21,252 nucleotides of DNA from an uncultured Clostridium sp. (GCF_900547735.1 NZ_URHZ01000090.1:1-21252); one strand, 5' to 3'; shown: positions 7,931-16,408, counted from the stretch's first letter. Numbers and translations are program-made. Notes: generated by a model not told the origin, from the letters alone.

Positions 7931-9796
7931 TTATTCTTCTCCGTGGAAGAAATTATATACGGCCTCGGCTGCGTTCCGGTTCATCTGCGGCGCTCCGGCC
8001 AGTTCCTCGACTCCCGCGTCCCTGACCGCTTCAATCGTCTTAAAATGACGCATCAGCGCTTTCCGTCTGGCGGGTCCGATTCCCTTTATATCATCCAGAA
8101 CGGAGCGCACCTGTTCCTTGCTGCGCAGGCTCCTGTGATATTCAATCGCAAAACGGTGGGCCTCATCCTGTATTCTTGTAATCAGCCGGAATCCCTCCGA
8201 ATGATGATCGATCGGTATCTCCACATTGTTATAATAGAGTCCCCGCGTCCTGTGGTTGTCATCCTTGACCATACCGCATACCGGAATCACGATCCGCAGG
8301 CTCTCAAGCACCTCCAGGGCAATGTTTACCTGTCCTCTTCCGCCGTCCATCATGATCAGGTCCGGAAATCTGGTAAAGCTTCCGAAGGCCGCATCGCCGC
8401 CCTCCGCCTTCAGTTTTTCCGCCTCCTCCAGTCCGTGTGAAAAACGGCGTGTCAGCACCTCTCTCATGGAGGCATAATCATTGGGTCCTTTAACAGTTTT
8501 TATGCGGAACTTCCTGTAATCATTCCTCTTCGGCCTGCCGTCTTCATAAACGATCATGGAACCGACCGACTCAAAACCGCTGATATTGGAAATATCATAG
8601 GCCTCTATCCTCTTGACGCCTTTTAAACCAATCCATTCCCCCACCTGGTTCATGGCCCCGATGGTGCGCAGTTCCTCCCTCTTAATCTTCTCTTTATCCT
8701 GGGAAAGAACCATTTTCGCATTCTTTTCGGCCAGCTCCACGAGCTGTTCCTTGCTGCCCTTCTTCGGAACAACGATTTTTACCTTCTGCCCTCTTCTCGA
8801 TGTCAGGAAACTGCTGATGACCTCCTCGTCCTCCAGCTCCTCCTGCACCCAGATCTCATGCGGAATAAACGGTGTCCCGGCATAGAACTGTTTGACAAAG
8901 CTGTTTAAAATCTGCCGGTCCTCCTCGGCCGAGGAAATAGACATGTGGAAATGTTCCCTGCCGATCAGGCGGCCGTCCCTGACAAAGAATACCTGGACCA
9001 CCGCATCCCTGTCGTCCTTTGCCATGGCGATGATATCACGATCATCCATACTCTGGCTGGTAATCTTCTGTTTCTGCGCCACTTTCCTGACGCTGCCAAG
9101 CAGTTCCCTGTACTCGATGGCCTTCTCAAACTCCATCTCCTCCGAGGCGGCCATCATCCTGTCTTCCAAATATTTCATCACCGGTTCATACTTCCCGCCC
9201 AGGAAATCCAGGGCCCGTTTTACGGACTGCTGGTATTCCTCCTGTGAAATATAACCCTGACAGGGGGCGTCGCACTGGTGGATATGGTAATACAGGCAGG
9301 GCCTGTCCTTCCCGATGTCCTGGGGCAGCTTTCTCGTGCAGGTCCTGATATGGTAAATCTTATGGATCAGCTCAATCGTGTCCTTAACGGCCCCGGCGCT
9401 GGTAAACGGTCCGAAATATTTATTCTTATCTTTCTTCATAATGCGGGAAAACAGGATCCTGGGATAATCCTCCGCCACCGTCACTTTGATGTAAGGATAG
9501 GTCTTGTCATCCTTCAGCATGGTGTTGTAACGGGGCCTGTGTTCCTTGATCAGGTTGCACTCTAACACGAGCGCTTCCAGCTCCGAGTCGGTCACAATAT
9601 ACTCAAACCTGGCAATCCTCGACACCATCTGCTCTATCTTGGACGTCTTGTTCCGGCTGCTTTGGAAATACTGGCGCACGCGGTTTTTCAGGCTGATGGC
9701 TTTTCCCACATAGATAATTTCGTCTTTTATGTCATGCATAATATAAACTCCCGGCTGGGCCGGAAGTTTTTTCAGTTCTTCTTCAATATTAAACAT
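7931..9796 (-). CDS. uvrC: UvrABC system protein C (excinuclease subunit)
   Basis: UvrC makes both incisions around bulky DNA lesions marked by UvrAB in nucleotide excision repair. The 621-residue product contains an N-terminal GIY-YIG nuclease domain (GVYIMHD, then IIYVGKA, 16-44), a UVR motif near 205-240 that contacts UvrB, and the C-terminal RNase H-like nuclease (AYDISNISG, MMDGGRGQVNIA). It ends with tandem helix-hairpin-helix motifs (LDDIKGIGPARRKALMRHF). Cys153, 167, 175 and 179 match the spacing of the four cysteines reported to hold an iron-sulfur cluster in E. coli UvrC. The ribosome binding site (GGGGATAAGAAA before ATG 9794-9796) is modest; translation is probably coupled to the DUF1653 gene, which ends 4 nt upstream. 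Confidence 0.97.
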   Translation of the reverse strand: MFNIEEELKKLPAQPGVYIMHDIKDEIIYVGKAISLKNRVRQYFQSSRNKTSKIEQMVSRIARFEYIVTDSELEALVLECNLIKEHRPRYNTMLKDDKTYPYIKVTVAEDYPRILFSRIMKKDKNKYFGPFTSAGAVKDTIELIHKIYHIRTCTRKLPQDIGKDRPCLYYHIHQCDAPCQGYISQEEYQQSVKRALDFLGGKYEPVMKYLEDRMMAASEEMEFEKAIEYRELLGSVRKVAQKQKITSQSMDDRDIIAMAKDDRDAVVQVFFVRDGRLIGREHFHMSISSAEEDRQILNSFVKQFYAGTPFIPHEIWVQEELEDEEVISSFLTSRRGQKVKIVVPKKGSKEQLVELAEKNAKMVLSQDKEKIKREELRTIGAMNQVGEWIGLKGVKRIEAYDISNISGFESVGSMIVYEDGRPKRNDYRKFRIKTVKGPNDYASMREVLTRRFSHGLEEAEKLKAEGGDAAFGSFTRFPDLIMMDGGRGQVNIALEVLESLRIVIPVCGMVKDDNHRTRGLYYNNVEIPIDHHSEGFRLITRIQDEAHRFAIEYHRSLRSKEQVRSVLDDIKGIGPARRKALMRHFKTIEAVRDAGVEELAGAPQMNRNAAEAVYNFFHGEE

Positions 9797-9800
9797 TTTC

Positions 9801-10355
9801 TTATCCCCGGCGCAGTCTGGATGCGTCGTATCTCTGCTGCATTCTCAGATACTGTTTCAATCCGTCAAGCTGCTCCTCGACGGTCCCGTCGGACGGTTTC
9901 GCGTCCAGGCACAGGCACAGACTGTCTACCTCTCTCTGCCCTACCCTGCCCTTCATCCGCTGAAGGATGGCGAGCCGCTCCTCAAAAGACTCCGTGTCCA
10001 GAAACTCTAAAAGCATCGGGCTGACGGCAGCCTCCTCCGGTCTGGTGTACGGGTGCATTTCCCTGTCCGAAACCGGGTTTTCAGCCGTCCCTGCGGCATG
10101 ATTCGGGGCATCCTGTCCCTGTCCGGGAAATACCCGCTCGAATCTGTATTTCTGCACAACATCCGGATATTTGCTTCTGTCCACCTCTTCCATAAACATG
10201 GCAAGCGGGCGGACCCAGACGCTGTAATCTCCGTAGAGCGCCTGGTAAACCACCATCTTTTCACCGGTCTCCGAGTGGTTTGCCACCGCCATGATCTGGT
10301 ACATTTTGTTTTTAAAGTGTCTGTAAAATTCACCTGGTTTTGGAACTGCATTCAT
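9801..10355 (-). CDS. DUF1653 domain protein, extended C-terminus
   Basis: The first 70 or so residues of this 184-aa product match the DUF1653 pattern: PGEFYRHFKNKMYQI, then AVANHSETGEKMVVYQALYG and VWVRPLAMFMEEV. This small domain is common in bacteria and its function is unknown. Most family members consist of little more than the domain; here a Pro/Glu-rich linker (about 75-115) leads to a charged, probably helical C-terminal region (about 115-180, with FLDTESFEERLAILQRMKGR). The start ATG 10353-10355 has GGAGGA upstream and overlaps the stop of the DUF4015 gene (ATGA), implying coupled translation. It is followed 4 nt later by uvrC, but a repair role is only a guess by position. Confidence 0.85.
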   Translation of the reverse strand: MNAVPKPGEFYRHFKNKMYQIMAVANHSETGEKMVVYQALYGDYSVWVRPLAMFMEEVDRSKYPDVVQKYRFERVFPGQGQDAPNHAAGTAENPVSDREMHPYTRPEEAAVSPMLLEFLDTESFEERLAILQRMKGRVGQREVDSLCLCLDAKPSDGTVEEQLDGLKQYLRMQQRYDASRLRRG

Positions 10356-11659
10356 TGTTCAAGTCCTCCGTAATGATAGTTGTTTGATGCATTCCACAGA
10401 ATCCATTCCTCGTATCCCGCATCGTATACGGCCTGGATCTGCCTGCGTATCTCTTCGTTGCCATATTTAATGTGATGTTTCAGATAAGTCGCCGTAAAGT
10501 CCTGGAGCCACGGACGGACAATTGCCTGGCGTTCCTCCTCAGGATAGGTTGAAAGCTCGGCCTCGGACTTCTTGAGCGCCCCGAGAATTGTCTCGTAGGG
10601 ATGCATATCCGGGTGATCCAGCCCGAAGTTGCCGTCACCGTAGTGGGACGGGTAAATCATCGGACAGATATAATCCAGGTTCTGCGCCATCTCGCCGTAA
10701 ATCTGGCCTACCGCGCCGGCGTCCTCCTCGCTCCCGATGATTGCGCCGAAAACATCGGCGGATACGAATACTCCGAGAGGCGTCAGCTTGTCAAAGGCAT
10801 ATTCGGTAAACTCTGCAATGATATCCGTCTTGGAACGCCCTTTCGTCTCCTCCTCGTCGAACACTACCTCGCGCATCGTGGAGTCGGTGGCAAAACGGAT
10901 ATAGTCAAACTGTATCTCATCGAAACCGGCATCGGCCGCCTTCGTCCCCGCTTCCACCAGGTAATCCCAAACTTCCTGTCTGTATGGGTTTACCCAGGCC
11001 AGGCCTTTTTTATCCCTGTAGAGGGAACCGTCCGCCTTTTTCAGGCTCCACTCCGGCTTTTTCTCCGCCAGATAGGGATCTTTAAAGGCTACAATCCGGG
11101 CTATCGTGTAAATATCGTGTTCTTTCAGTTTTTGAAGCAGTGCTTCCAGATCCGGAATATAAGCTTTACATGCGTCTATCTCGCTGAACATCTCCGAATC
11201 CGTGGGCGCGGTAATGCGGCCGTCGTCGTTTTTGAAATCTATGACTACCGCATTCAGTTCCGTCGCATCGATCTGCTTTATAATATTGTCCATCATCTTT
11301 TCGTTCCCTGCCACGTAGGCGGAAACATAGATGCCTTTTACTTTTACGGGTTCGCGCTGATCAAGGAGATCATCCCCGTCGGTAATCTTAAGAATCTTCT
11401 CAAGCTTGACCGCCAGCGGACCCTTGGGAACGTTCTCCCCGTTTTTGGAGTTTTCCGGTGTCCGGTCTGCCCGGCCCTGCTCTCCATCGGCTCCTGTTTC
11501 AACGGAGCCGCCTTTTACGGCATCACTGCCCGATGCAGGATTTCCCGCCGCGCCGGATTCCGTCTCTTCCTGGACGATATCCGGCATTTCCGCCGGGTTA
11601 TACCGTGTGCACCCGGTCAGCAGACAGGCGCACATGCTTAAAATCAGCCACTTTCTCAT
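10352..11659 (-). CDS. Lipoprotein with DUF4015 putative glycoside hydrolase domain
   Basis: The product (435 aa from ATG 11657-11659) begins with a lipoprotein signal: RK, a hydrophobic stretch, and lipobox LLTG-C with the lipidated Cys at 17. So it should be anchored outside the membrane. Residues 20-85 are a Gly/Glu/Ser-rich linker. From about 100 the sequence matches the DUF4015 (COG1306) putative glycosyl hydrolase family, thought to form a TIM barrel: KGIYVSAYVAGNEKMMDNII, VVIDFKNDDGRI, FDEIQFDYIRFA, FVSADVFGAI and YICPMIYPSHYGDG. The acidic residues in FDEIQFDYIRF and DVFG are the usual active-site candidates. The substrate is unknown; a cell-surface polysaccharide is plausible. ATG overlaps the ogt stop by one base (TGATG); a GTG one codon earlier is also possible. 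It shares an operon with ogt, DUF1653 and uvrC. Confidence 0.88.
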   Translation of the reverse strand: MRKWLILSMCACLLTGCTRYNPAEMPDIVQEETESGAAGNPASGSDAVKGGSVETGADGEQGRADRTPENSKNGENVPKGPLAVKLEKILKITDGDDLLDQREPVKVKGIYVSAYVAGNEKMMDNIIKQIDATELNAVVIDFKNDDGRITAPTDSEMFSEIDACKAYIPDLEALLQKLKEHDIYTIARIVAFKDPYLAEKKPEWSLKKADGSLYRDKKGLAWVNPYRQEVWDYLVEAGTKAADAGFDEIQFDYIRFATDSTMREVVFDEEETKGRSKTDIIAEFTEYAFDKLTPLGVFVSADVFGAIIGSEEDAGAVGQIYGEMAQNLDYICPMIYPSHYGDGNFGLDHPDMHPYETILGALKKSEAELSTYPEEERQAIVRPWLQDFTATYLKHHIKYGNEEIRRQIQAVYDAGYEEWILWNASNNYHYGGLEQ

Positions 11660-12156
11660 CACTTGGTTCCCCTGTGCTTCTGTTCTAATTCGAGGAGCTT
11701 TTCTTTAATCGGCAGTCCTCCGCCGTATCCGGTCAGGCGGCCGTCGGCGCCGATTACTCGGTGGCACGGCACAATGATCGGGATTGGATTATGGTGGTTC
11801 GCCATGCCGACCGCACGGCCGGCTCTCGGATTTCCAATTTTGGCTGCTATCTCTCCATATGTGGTTGTCTCTCCGTACGGAACCGTAAGAAGCTGATCCC
11901 AGACCTGTTTCTGGAACGAGGTTCCACGCATCGAGAGCGGGATGTCAAATGTCCTTCGCGTTCCGGCAAAATATTCTTCCAATTGGCGCTTTGTCTCCAA
12001 AAGCAGTGGTGTCTCCTGTTCTACAGACTCCGCCTGACGGCCGGCCTGGAAGGTTTTCGGTTCTTTAACAGCGAATGATATCTCGGCTAAGGCATTGTTT
12101 TCCTCTGCAAGGAGGAGCGGGCCGATCGGGGTTTCGATTTGGATTGTGTATCGCAT
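11659..12156 (-). CDS. ogt: Methylated-DNA--protein-cysteine S-methyltransferase
   Basis: This is a suicide repair enzyme that moves alkyl groups from O6-alkylguanine (and O4-alkylthymine) to its own cysteine. The 165-residue protein ends in the conserved MGMT domain: QKQVWDQLLTVPYGETTTYG (82-101), RAVGMANHHNPIPIIVPCHR (114-133) with acceptor Cys131 in PCHRV, then GYGGGLPIK. The length is that of the short Ogt form without an Ada DNA-binding regulatory domain. The start ATG 12154-12156 has AGAAGG upstream. It is the first gene of the leftward run and is translationally coupled to the DUF4015 lipoprotein gene. Confidence 0.95.
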   Translation of the reverse strand: MRYTIQIETPIGPLLLAEENNALAEISFAVKEPKTFQAGRQAESVEQETPLLLETKRQLEEYFAGTRRTFDIPLSMRGTSFQKQVWDQLLTVPYGETTTYGEIAAKIGNPRAGRAVGMANHHNPIPIIVPCHRVIGADGRLTGYGGGLPIKEKLLELEQKHRGTK

Positions 12157-12281
12157 GGGGGAGACCTTCTTTCTTGGAATGAGGGGGTGGAAGGGTGACT
12201 GGGGTGGGGCGGGACAAGATGCCCGGTAAAGGTGTTTCTGGATTCCAGGGATGGAAAATGCCGGGATCGCATTTCACTACT

Positions 12282-12417
12282 GGGCCGGGTGGTGAGTCAG
12301 GAAAGCTCCGCTTTCCTGACTCACGGGCTTCGCCCTGTGGACAGAGAAATAAGTAAGTTCCCGAACGGGAACGAGCTCCCGTTCGGGAACTTACTTATTT
12401 CTCTGTTCACCCGGCTC
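12282..12417. repeat. Multi-hairpin (cloverleaf-like) palindromic element
   Basis: An imperfect outer inverted repeat (GGGCCGGGTG 12282-12291, CACCCGGCTC 12408-12417, one G-T pair) encloses three hairpins. The first is a perfect 15-bp stem at 12292-12306 and 12310-12324 with a 3-nt loop. The second is GGGC-TTC-GCCC at 12325-12335. The third is a perfect 30-bp stem at 12341-12370 and 12377-12406 with a 6-nt loop. It sits between divergent genes, so a terminator role is not expected. It may be a palindromic intergenic repeat, a MITE-like element or, read leftward, the structured 5' end of the ogt mRNA. I saw no target-site duplication and no second copy in the window. Confidence 0.85.
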
Positions 12418-12432
12418 ATTGCCTACGCGCAT

Positions 12433-12441
12433 ATTATACCA
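12433..12441 (-). promoter_or_regulatory. Extended -10 promoter candidate for the ogt operon
   Basis: The minus strand reads TGGTATAAT, a perfect -10 with the TGn extension. No good -35 lies 17 nt upstream, where a G-rich tract occurs. The predicted start near 12426 would place the cloverleaf element at the very 5' end of the ogt transcript, giving a leader of about 270 nt. Confidence 0.45.
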
Positions 12442-12621
12442 CCCTCCCCCCCACCTTTTCCAGCCCCAACTCGTTTTTCTATCACTTTCTATAACTTTTC
12501 CGCCGTTTTCCGCACTTTTTTTAACTTTTTTCATTTTCCCCCTACTCAAATCCTCTTTTTTGTAGGATAATAGGATGGGTTTGTATTTTAAAATATTACT
12601 TATAGATAAGGATGGGACGTT
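12442..12621. other. T-rich/pyrimidine-rich upstream region of the DUF1846 gene
   Basis: The plus strand is strongly pyrimidine-rich from 12442 to about 12558. Promoter-like AT sequence follows: TTGTAG at 12560-12565, then TATTTT at 12584-12589 (18-nt spacing), or TAAAAT at 12589-12594. The DUF1846 ribosome binding site, AAGGA, is at 12608-12612. No ORF is supported. Confidence 0.4.
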
Positions 12622-14100
12622 ATGAAATTAGGTTTTGACAATGACAAATATCTGAAGACGCAGTCGGATCACATCCGCGAGCGTATTGATCAGTTTGGGG
12701 ATAAGCTTTATCTCGAGTTCGGCGGGAAGCTGTTTGATGATTTTCATGCTTCCAGGGTTCTGCCGGGATTTGCTCCCGACAGTAAGCTTCGGATGCTGCT
12801 GCAACTGGCTGATCAGGCTGAGATTGTAATTGCCATCAGTGCTGCGGATATTGAGAAGAATAAAATCCGCTCTGATCTCGGCATTACTTATGACGTGGAC
12901 GTACTCCGCCTCATCCAGGCTTTTACGGATAAAGGGCTCTATGTGGGCAGTGTCGTGATTACCCACTATTCCGGGCAGGCCAGCGCCGACACATTTAAGA
13001 AGAAACTGGAACATATGGAAATCCGTGTTTACCGCCACTATACGATCGACGGTTATCCCGGCAATGTGCCGCTGATTGTGAGCGATGAAGGGTACGGTAA
13101 GAATGATTACATCGAAACCTCCAAACCTCTCGTGATCGTGACCGCTCCCGGGCCGGGAAGCGGGAAGATGGCTACCTGCCTGTCTCAGCTTTATCATGAG
13201 AATAAACGCGGCATCAAGGCCGGTTATGCCAAATTCGAGACGTTCCCAATCTGGAATATTCCGATTAAGCACCCGGTTAACCTGGCTTATGAGGCTGCTA
13301 CCGCAGATTTGAACGATGTCAATATGATCGACCCCTTCCATTTAGAAGCATATGGGGTGACAACGGTCAATTATAACCGCGACATTGAAATTTTCCCGGT
13401 GCTCAGCGCTATTTTTGAGGGAATCTATGGAGATAACCCTTATAAGTCTCCAACGGACATGGGAGTGAACATGGCCGGAAATTGTATTTTTGACGACGAG
13501 GTCTGCTGCGAAGCTTCCAAACAGGAGATTATCCGGCGCTATTACCAGGCTTTGAACCGCGTTGCCAAGGAAGAAGGCAGCAAGGAGGAAGTTTATAAGA
13601 TTGAACTTCTGATGAAACAGGCTAAAATCTCCACCGAGATGCGTAAGGTGGTTCCTGCCGCCCTGGCCGAGGCCGAGAGGGAAGGCGCTCCCGCTGCCGC
13701 CATCGAACTGCCGGACGGAAGGATAGAGACAGGCAAGACGTCCAACCTGCTGGGCGCCTCCGCCGCTCTTCTGCTCAATGCAGTAAAGGCCCTGGGGAAT
13801 ATCCCTCACGGCACGCATCTGATTTCACCGACCGCCATCGAGCCAATCCAGAAGCTGAAGGTCGATTATCTCGGCAGCAAAAACCCGCGCCTCCACACGG
13901 ACGAGGTCCTCATTGCCCTCTCCATGTGTGCCGCAACCGACAAAAATGCGCAGATCGCCCTGGAACAGCTTCCCAAGCTGAAACACTGCCAGGTCCATAC
14001 CTCCGTCATGCTGTCGGAAGTTGATATCAAAACCTTCCAGAAGCTGGGAATCGGACTTACGTCGGAACCTGTATATGAACATAACAGACTGTACCATTAA
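12622..14100 (+). CDS. DUF1846 (UPF0371) family protein
   Basis: This 492-residue protein matches the DUF1846 family of Bacillota and some other gut bacteria, whose members are about 490-500 aa; the biochemical function is not established as far as I know. The start is ATG 12622 with AAGGA 9 nt upstream, giving the typical N-terminus MKLGFDNDKYLKTQSDHI. A glycine-rich, P-loop-like segment (TAPGPGSGKMATCLSQLYHE, 174-193) suggests a nucleotide or phosphate-binding site; this is my reading. The N-terminal two thirds form one domain and the C-terminal part (HLISPTAIEPIQKLKVDYLG and beyond) a second. It is monocistronic: divergent from ogt, convergent with ftsH, and ended by a strong terminator. 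Confidence 0.92.
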   Translation: MKLGFDNDKYLKTQSDHIRERIDQFGDKLYLEFGGKLFDDFHASRVLPGFAPDSKLRMLLQLADQAEIVIAISAADIEKNKIRSDLGITYDVDVLRLIQAFTDKGLYVGSVVITHYSGQASADTFKKKLEHMEIRVYRHYTIDGYPGNVPLIVSDEGYGKNDYIETSKPLVIVTAPGPGSGKMATCLSQLYHENKRGIKAGYAKFETFPIWNIPIKHPVNLAYEAATADLNDVNMIDPFHLEAYGVTTVNYNRDIEIFPVLSAIFEGIYGDNPYKSPTDMGVNMAGNCIFDDEVCCEASKQEIIRRYYQALNRVAKEEGSKEEVYKIELLMKQAKISTEMRKVVPAALAEAEREGAPAAAIELPDGRIETGKTSNLLGASAALLLNAVKALGNIPHGTHLISPTAIEPIQKLKVDYLGSKNPRLHTDEVLIALSMCAATDKNAQIALEQLPKLKHCQVHTSVMLSEVDIKTFQKLGIGLTSEPVYEHNRLYH

Positions 14101-14147
14101 ACTTTATAAAACCGGACGGCGTCATGGAACTGCCGGATGAATTAAAG

Positions 14148-14183
14148 AAACAGGCCCGAATCACATTCAGGCCTGTTTTTTTT
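14148..14183 (+). terminator. Intrinsic terminator between DUF1846 gene and ftsH
   Basis: Arms AAACAGGCC (14148-14156) and GGCCTGTTT (14170-14178), with an inner GAAT/ATTC extension around the loop CAC, are followed by a run of eight or nine T. It terminates the DUF1846 transcript. In the other direction the tail is only TTTCTTTAATT, so termination of ftsH here is possible but weaker. Confidence 0.92.
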
Positions 14184-14212
14184 AATCCTCTGTTCCGGCT
14201 TTCAATTGCCGT

Positions 14213-14273
14213 TGTATCTTTAAACTTCCGTCCTATCTTTAAATCCCTGTTCTAATTTTAAATTTCTCTTGTC
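14213..14273. repeat. Three degenerate ~20-bp tandem copies at the ftsH 3' end
   Basis: Three consecutive units share the core (A/T)TCTTTAAA-T or ATTTTAAAT at about 20-nt spacing: TATCTTTAAACTTCCGTC, TATCTTTAAATCCCTGTTC and TAATTTTAAATTTCTCTTG. The last copy includes the ftsH stop codon and final codons, so ftsH may have acquired its end from this small repeat. Confidence 0.4.
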
Positions 14274-16408
14274 TCATTCTCTGCCGCCGGTGTGTCCGAA
14301 CCCTCTGTCTCCGGTTCGTTCTTTCCGTTTTCTGCAACAGTCTCCGTCTCCCCGCCTGCTTCCGGTCTGTCGGAAGCTTCCGTCTGCCGTGTGTTTTCGG
14401 CCGTCTCAACCTCTTCTACGCTCCCGGCATTTTCAGCCGGTTTTGTATCAGACGCCACATCCGGTGCATCTGTTTTGCTTTCACTGCCGTCGGCATCGGC
14501 TGCTTCACTCTTTTTCTCCTCCGGCTCAGGAAGTCCCTTCACCTTACGGAAAATCTGCATAAATTCTTTGCCCGTGATCGTCTCCTTCTCAATCAGGAAA
14601 GCGGCAATCTTATCCATAACATCCCTGTTTTCAAGAAGAAGCCTCTTAGCCTCCGCATAGGAATCCTTGAGAATGCCCATAACCTCCTGGTCGATCTCAG
14701 CCGCCGTCACATCACTGCAATTCAGTACGGTGCGGCCGTTTAAATACTGGTTTTCTCTGGTTTCAAGGCCCATCAGGCCGAATTTCTTCGACATACCGTA
14801 CTGGGTGATCATGGCTCTGGCGATTCTCGTAGCCTGCTCGATATCATTGGATGCACCGGTCGTAACCGTATCGAATACGATTTCTTCCGCCGCACGTCCT
14901 GCCAGATATCCGACCAGCATGGCGCGTATCTCTTTCTCCGTATTGAGGTATTTCTCTTCCTCGGGAACGTGCATAACATAACCGAGTGCGCCCATTGTCC
15001 TAGGTACAATCGTAATCTTCTGAACCGGCTCCGCATCCTTCTGAAGGGCGCTCACCAGCGCATGGCCTACCTCGTGGTAGGAAACGATACGGCGCTCTTC
15101 CTTGCTGAGAATTCTGTCCTTCTTCTCCTTGCCCACTAATACTAACTCCACGGCCTCAAACAGATCGCTCTGGGCAACCGCGTGTCTGCCGTGCTTAACG
15201 GCCGTGATGGCCGCCTCGTTCATCATATTGGCCAGGTCGGCGCCCACCGCGCCTGAAGTTGCCAGTGCAATCTCTTCAAAGTTAACGGATTCATCCAGCT
15301 TCACGTCTTTGGAATGAACCTTTAAAATATTGATACGGCCCTTTAAGTCAGGTTTATCCACGATAATACGCCTGTCAAAACGGCCCGGACGTAAAAGCGC
15401 CGGATCGAGAATCTCAGGACGGTTTGTAGCCGCCATGACAAGAAGACCCTTGGAGGAATCGAATCCATCCATCTCGGAGAGAAGCTGGTTCAAAGTCTGC
15501 TCCCTCTCATCATTGCCTCCGAGACGTGAATCACGGCTCTTACCAATGGCATCCACCTCGTCGATAAAAATAATACACGGTGCGGACTGCTGCGCCTGTT
15601 TAAACAGATCGCGGACACGGGAAGCTCCGACGCCGACGAACATCTCCACAAAATCGGAACCCGACAGGGAATAGAACGGTACTTTCGCCTCGCCCGCTAC
15701 CGCCTTGGCAAGAAGTGTCTTACCGGTTCCGGGAGGGCCCACAAGAAGAGCGCCCTTGGGCAGCTTTGCACCAATCTTCGTATATTTACCGGGATTGTGG
15801 AGGAAATCTACAATCTCGGTCAGGGATTCCTTGGCCTCATCCTCACCGGCCACGTCCTTAAATGTAACTCCCGTCTCCTTCTGGACATAGACCTTGGCGT
15901 TGCTCTTTCCAACGCCCATCAGACCGTTGCCGCCGCCCATCCGGCGCATCATGAAGTTCAGGAGAAGAACCATCAGACCAATCGGCAGCACCCATTCCAG
16001 AATCAGCACGATAATGCTGGCCGTCGCATCCACCTGGGCCTGTTCATACTGGGCTACACCGGCCTTCTCCAGCTTCGCCTGGAGATCCGGGTCAGACATT
16101 GGAATTGCATAATACTCAATTCCAATCAGTCCGCCGTACTTGCTCTGGCTTCCGGTGTATTTCTTGGAATCCTTCTTAGGGGTAATCTGAATCTTGTTGC
16201 TGCTTACGACAACCGACTCCACTTCCCCATCCTTTAACATCTGGTTAAATTCACTGTAGGGCACAAGCTGCGTCCTGCTCTGCTGCCAGAGATTATGCAT
16301 CGCGCTGACACAGAGCAATGTAAAAATCATAGTAATGATAAGAACCATGTAATTTTGCCCGCCCTTGGGATTCTTACCATTCTTATTCTGGTTGTTATTG
16401 TTATCCAT
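14258..16408 (-). CDS. ftsH: ATP-dependent zinc metalloprotease FtsH with acidic C-terminal tail
   Basis: FtsH is a membrane-anchored hexameric AAA+ protease that degrades misfolded membrane and short-lived cytosolic proteins. The 716-residue product starts at ATG 16406-16408 with GGAG 8 nt upstream; longer in-frame sequence has no ribosome binding site. An Asn/Lys-rich cytoplasmic tail precedes TM1 (about 20-40), an extracytoplasmic domain (45-125) and TM2 (about 130-154). The AAA module has GPPGTGKT (224-231), FIDEVDAI (281-288) and the second region of homology ATNRPEILDPALLRPGRFDR (327-346). The zinc motif is HEVGH (445-449), with D522 of ASNDIEQAT as third ligand. Residues 630-716 are a low-complexity tail rich in Glu, Ala, Ser and Asp, longer than in many FtsH proteins. 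The gene is monocistronic, with its own promoter. Confidence 0.97.
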   Translation of the reverse strand: MDNNNNQNKNGKNPKGGQNYMVLIITMIFTLLCVSAMHNLWQQSRTQLVPYSEFNQMLKDGEVESVVVSSNKIQITPKKDSKKYTGSQSKYGGLIGIEYYAIPMSDPDLQAKLEKAGVAQYEQAQVDATASIIVLILEWVLPIGLMVLLLNFMMRRMGGGNGLMGVGKSNAKVYVQKETGVTFKDVAGEDEAKESLTEIVDFLHNPGKYTKIGAKLPKGALLVGPPGTGKTLLAKAVAGEAKVPFYSLSGSDFVEMFVGVGASRVRDLFKQAQQSAPCIIFIDEVDAIGKSRDSRLGGNDEREQTLNQLLSEMDGFDSSKGLLVMAATNRPEILDPALLRPGRFDRRIIVDKPDLKGRINILKVHSKDVKLDESVNFEEIALATSGAVGADLANMMNEAAITAVKHGRHAVAQSDLFEAVELVLVGKEKKDRILSKEERRIVSYHEVGHALVSALQKDAEPVQKITIVPRTMGALGYVMHVPEEEKYLNTEKEIRAMLVGYLAGRAAEEIVFDTVTTGASNDIEQATRIARAMITQYGMSKKFGLMGLETRENQYLNGRTVLNCSDVTAAEIDQEVMGILKDSYAEAKRLLLENRDVMDKIAAFLIEKETITGKEFMQIFRKVKGLPEPEEKKSEAADADGSESKTDAPDVASDTKPAENAGSVEEVETAENTRQTEASDRPEAGGETETVAENGKNEPETEGSDTPAAENETREI

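Noticed and set aside
7215..8048. 277-codon plus-strand ORF
   Set aside because: It spans hprK, the hprK upstream gap and the end of uvrC in antisense; no ribosome binding site or domain.
10601..11641. 346-codon plus-strand ORF
   Set aside because: It is antisense to the DUF4015 lipoprotein gene, which has a signal peptide, family motifs and a coupled start.
12292..12406. Reading the hairpins as terminators
   Set aside because: They lie between divergently transcribed genes and no T-run follows either stem on either strand.
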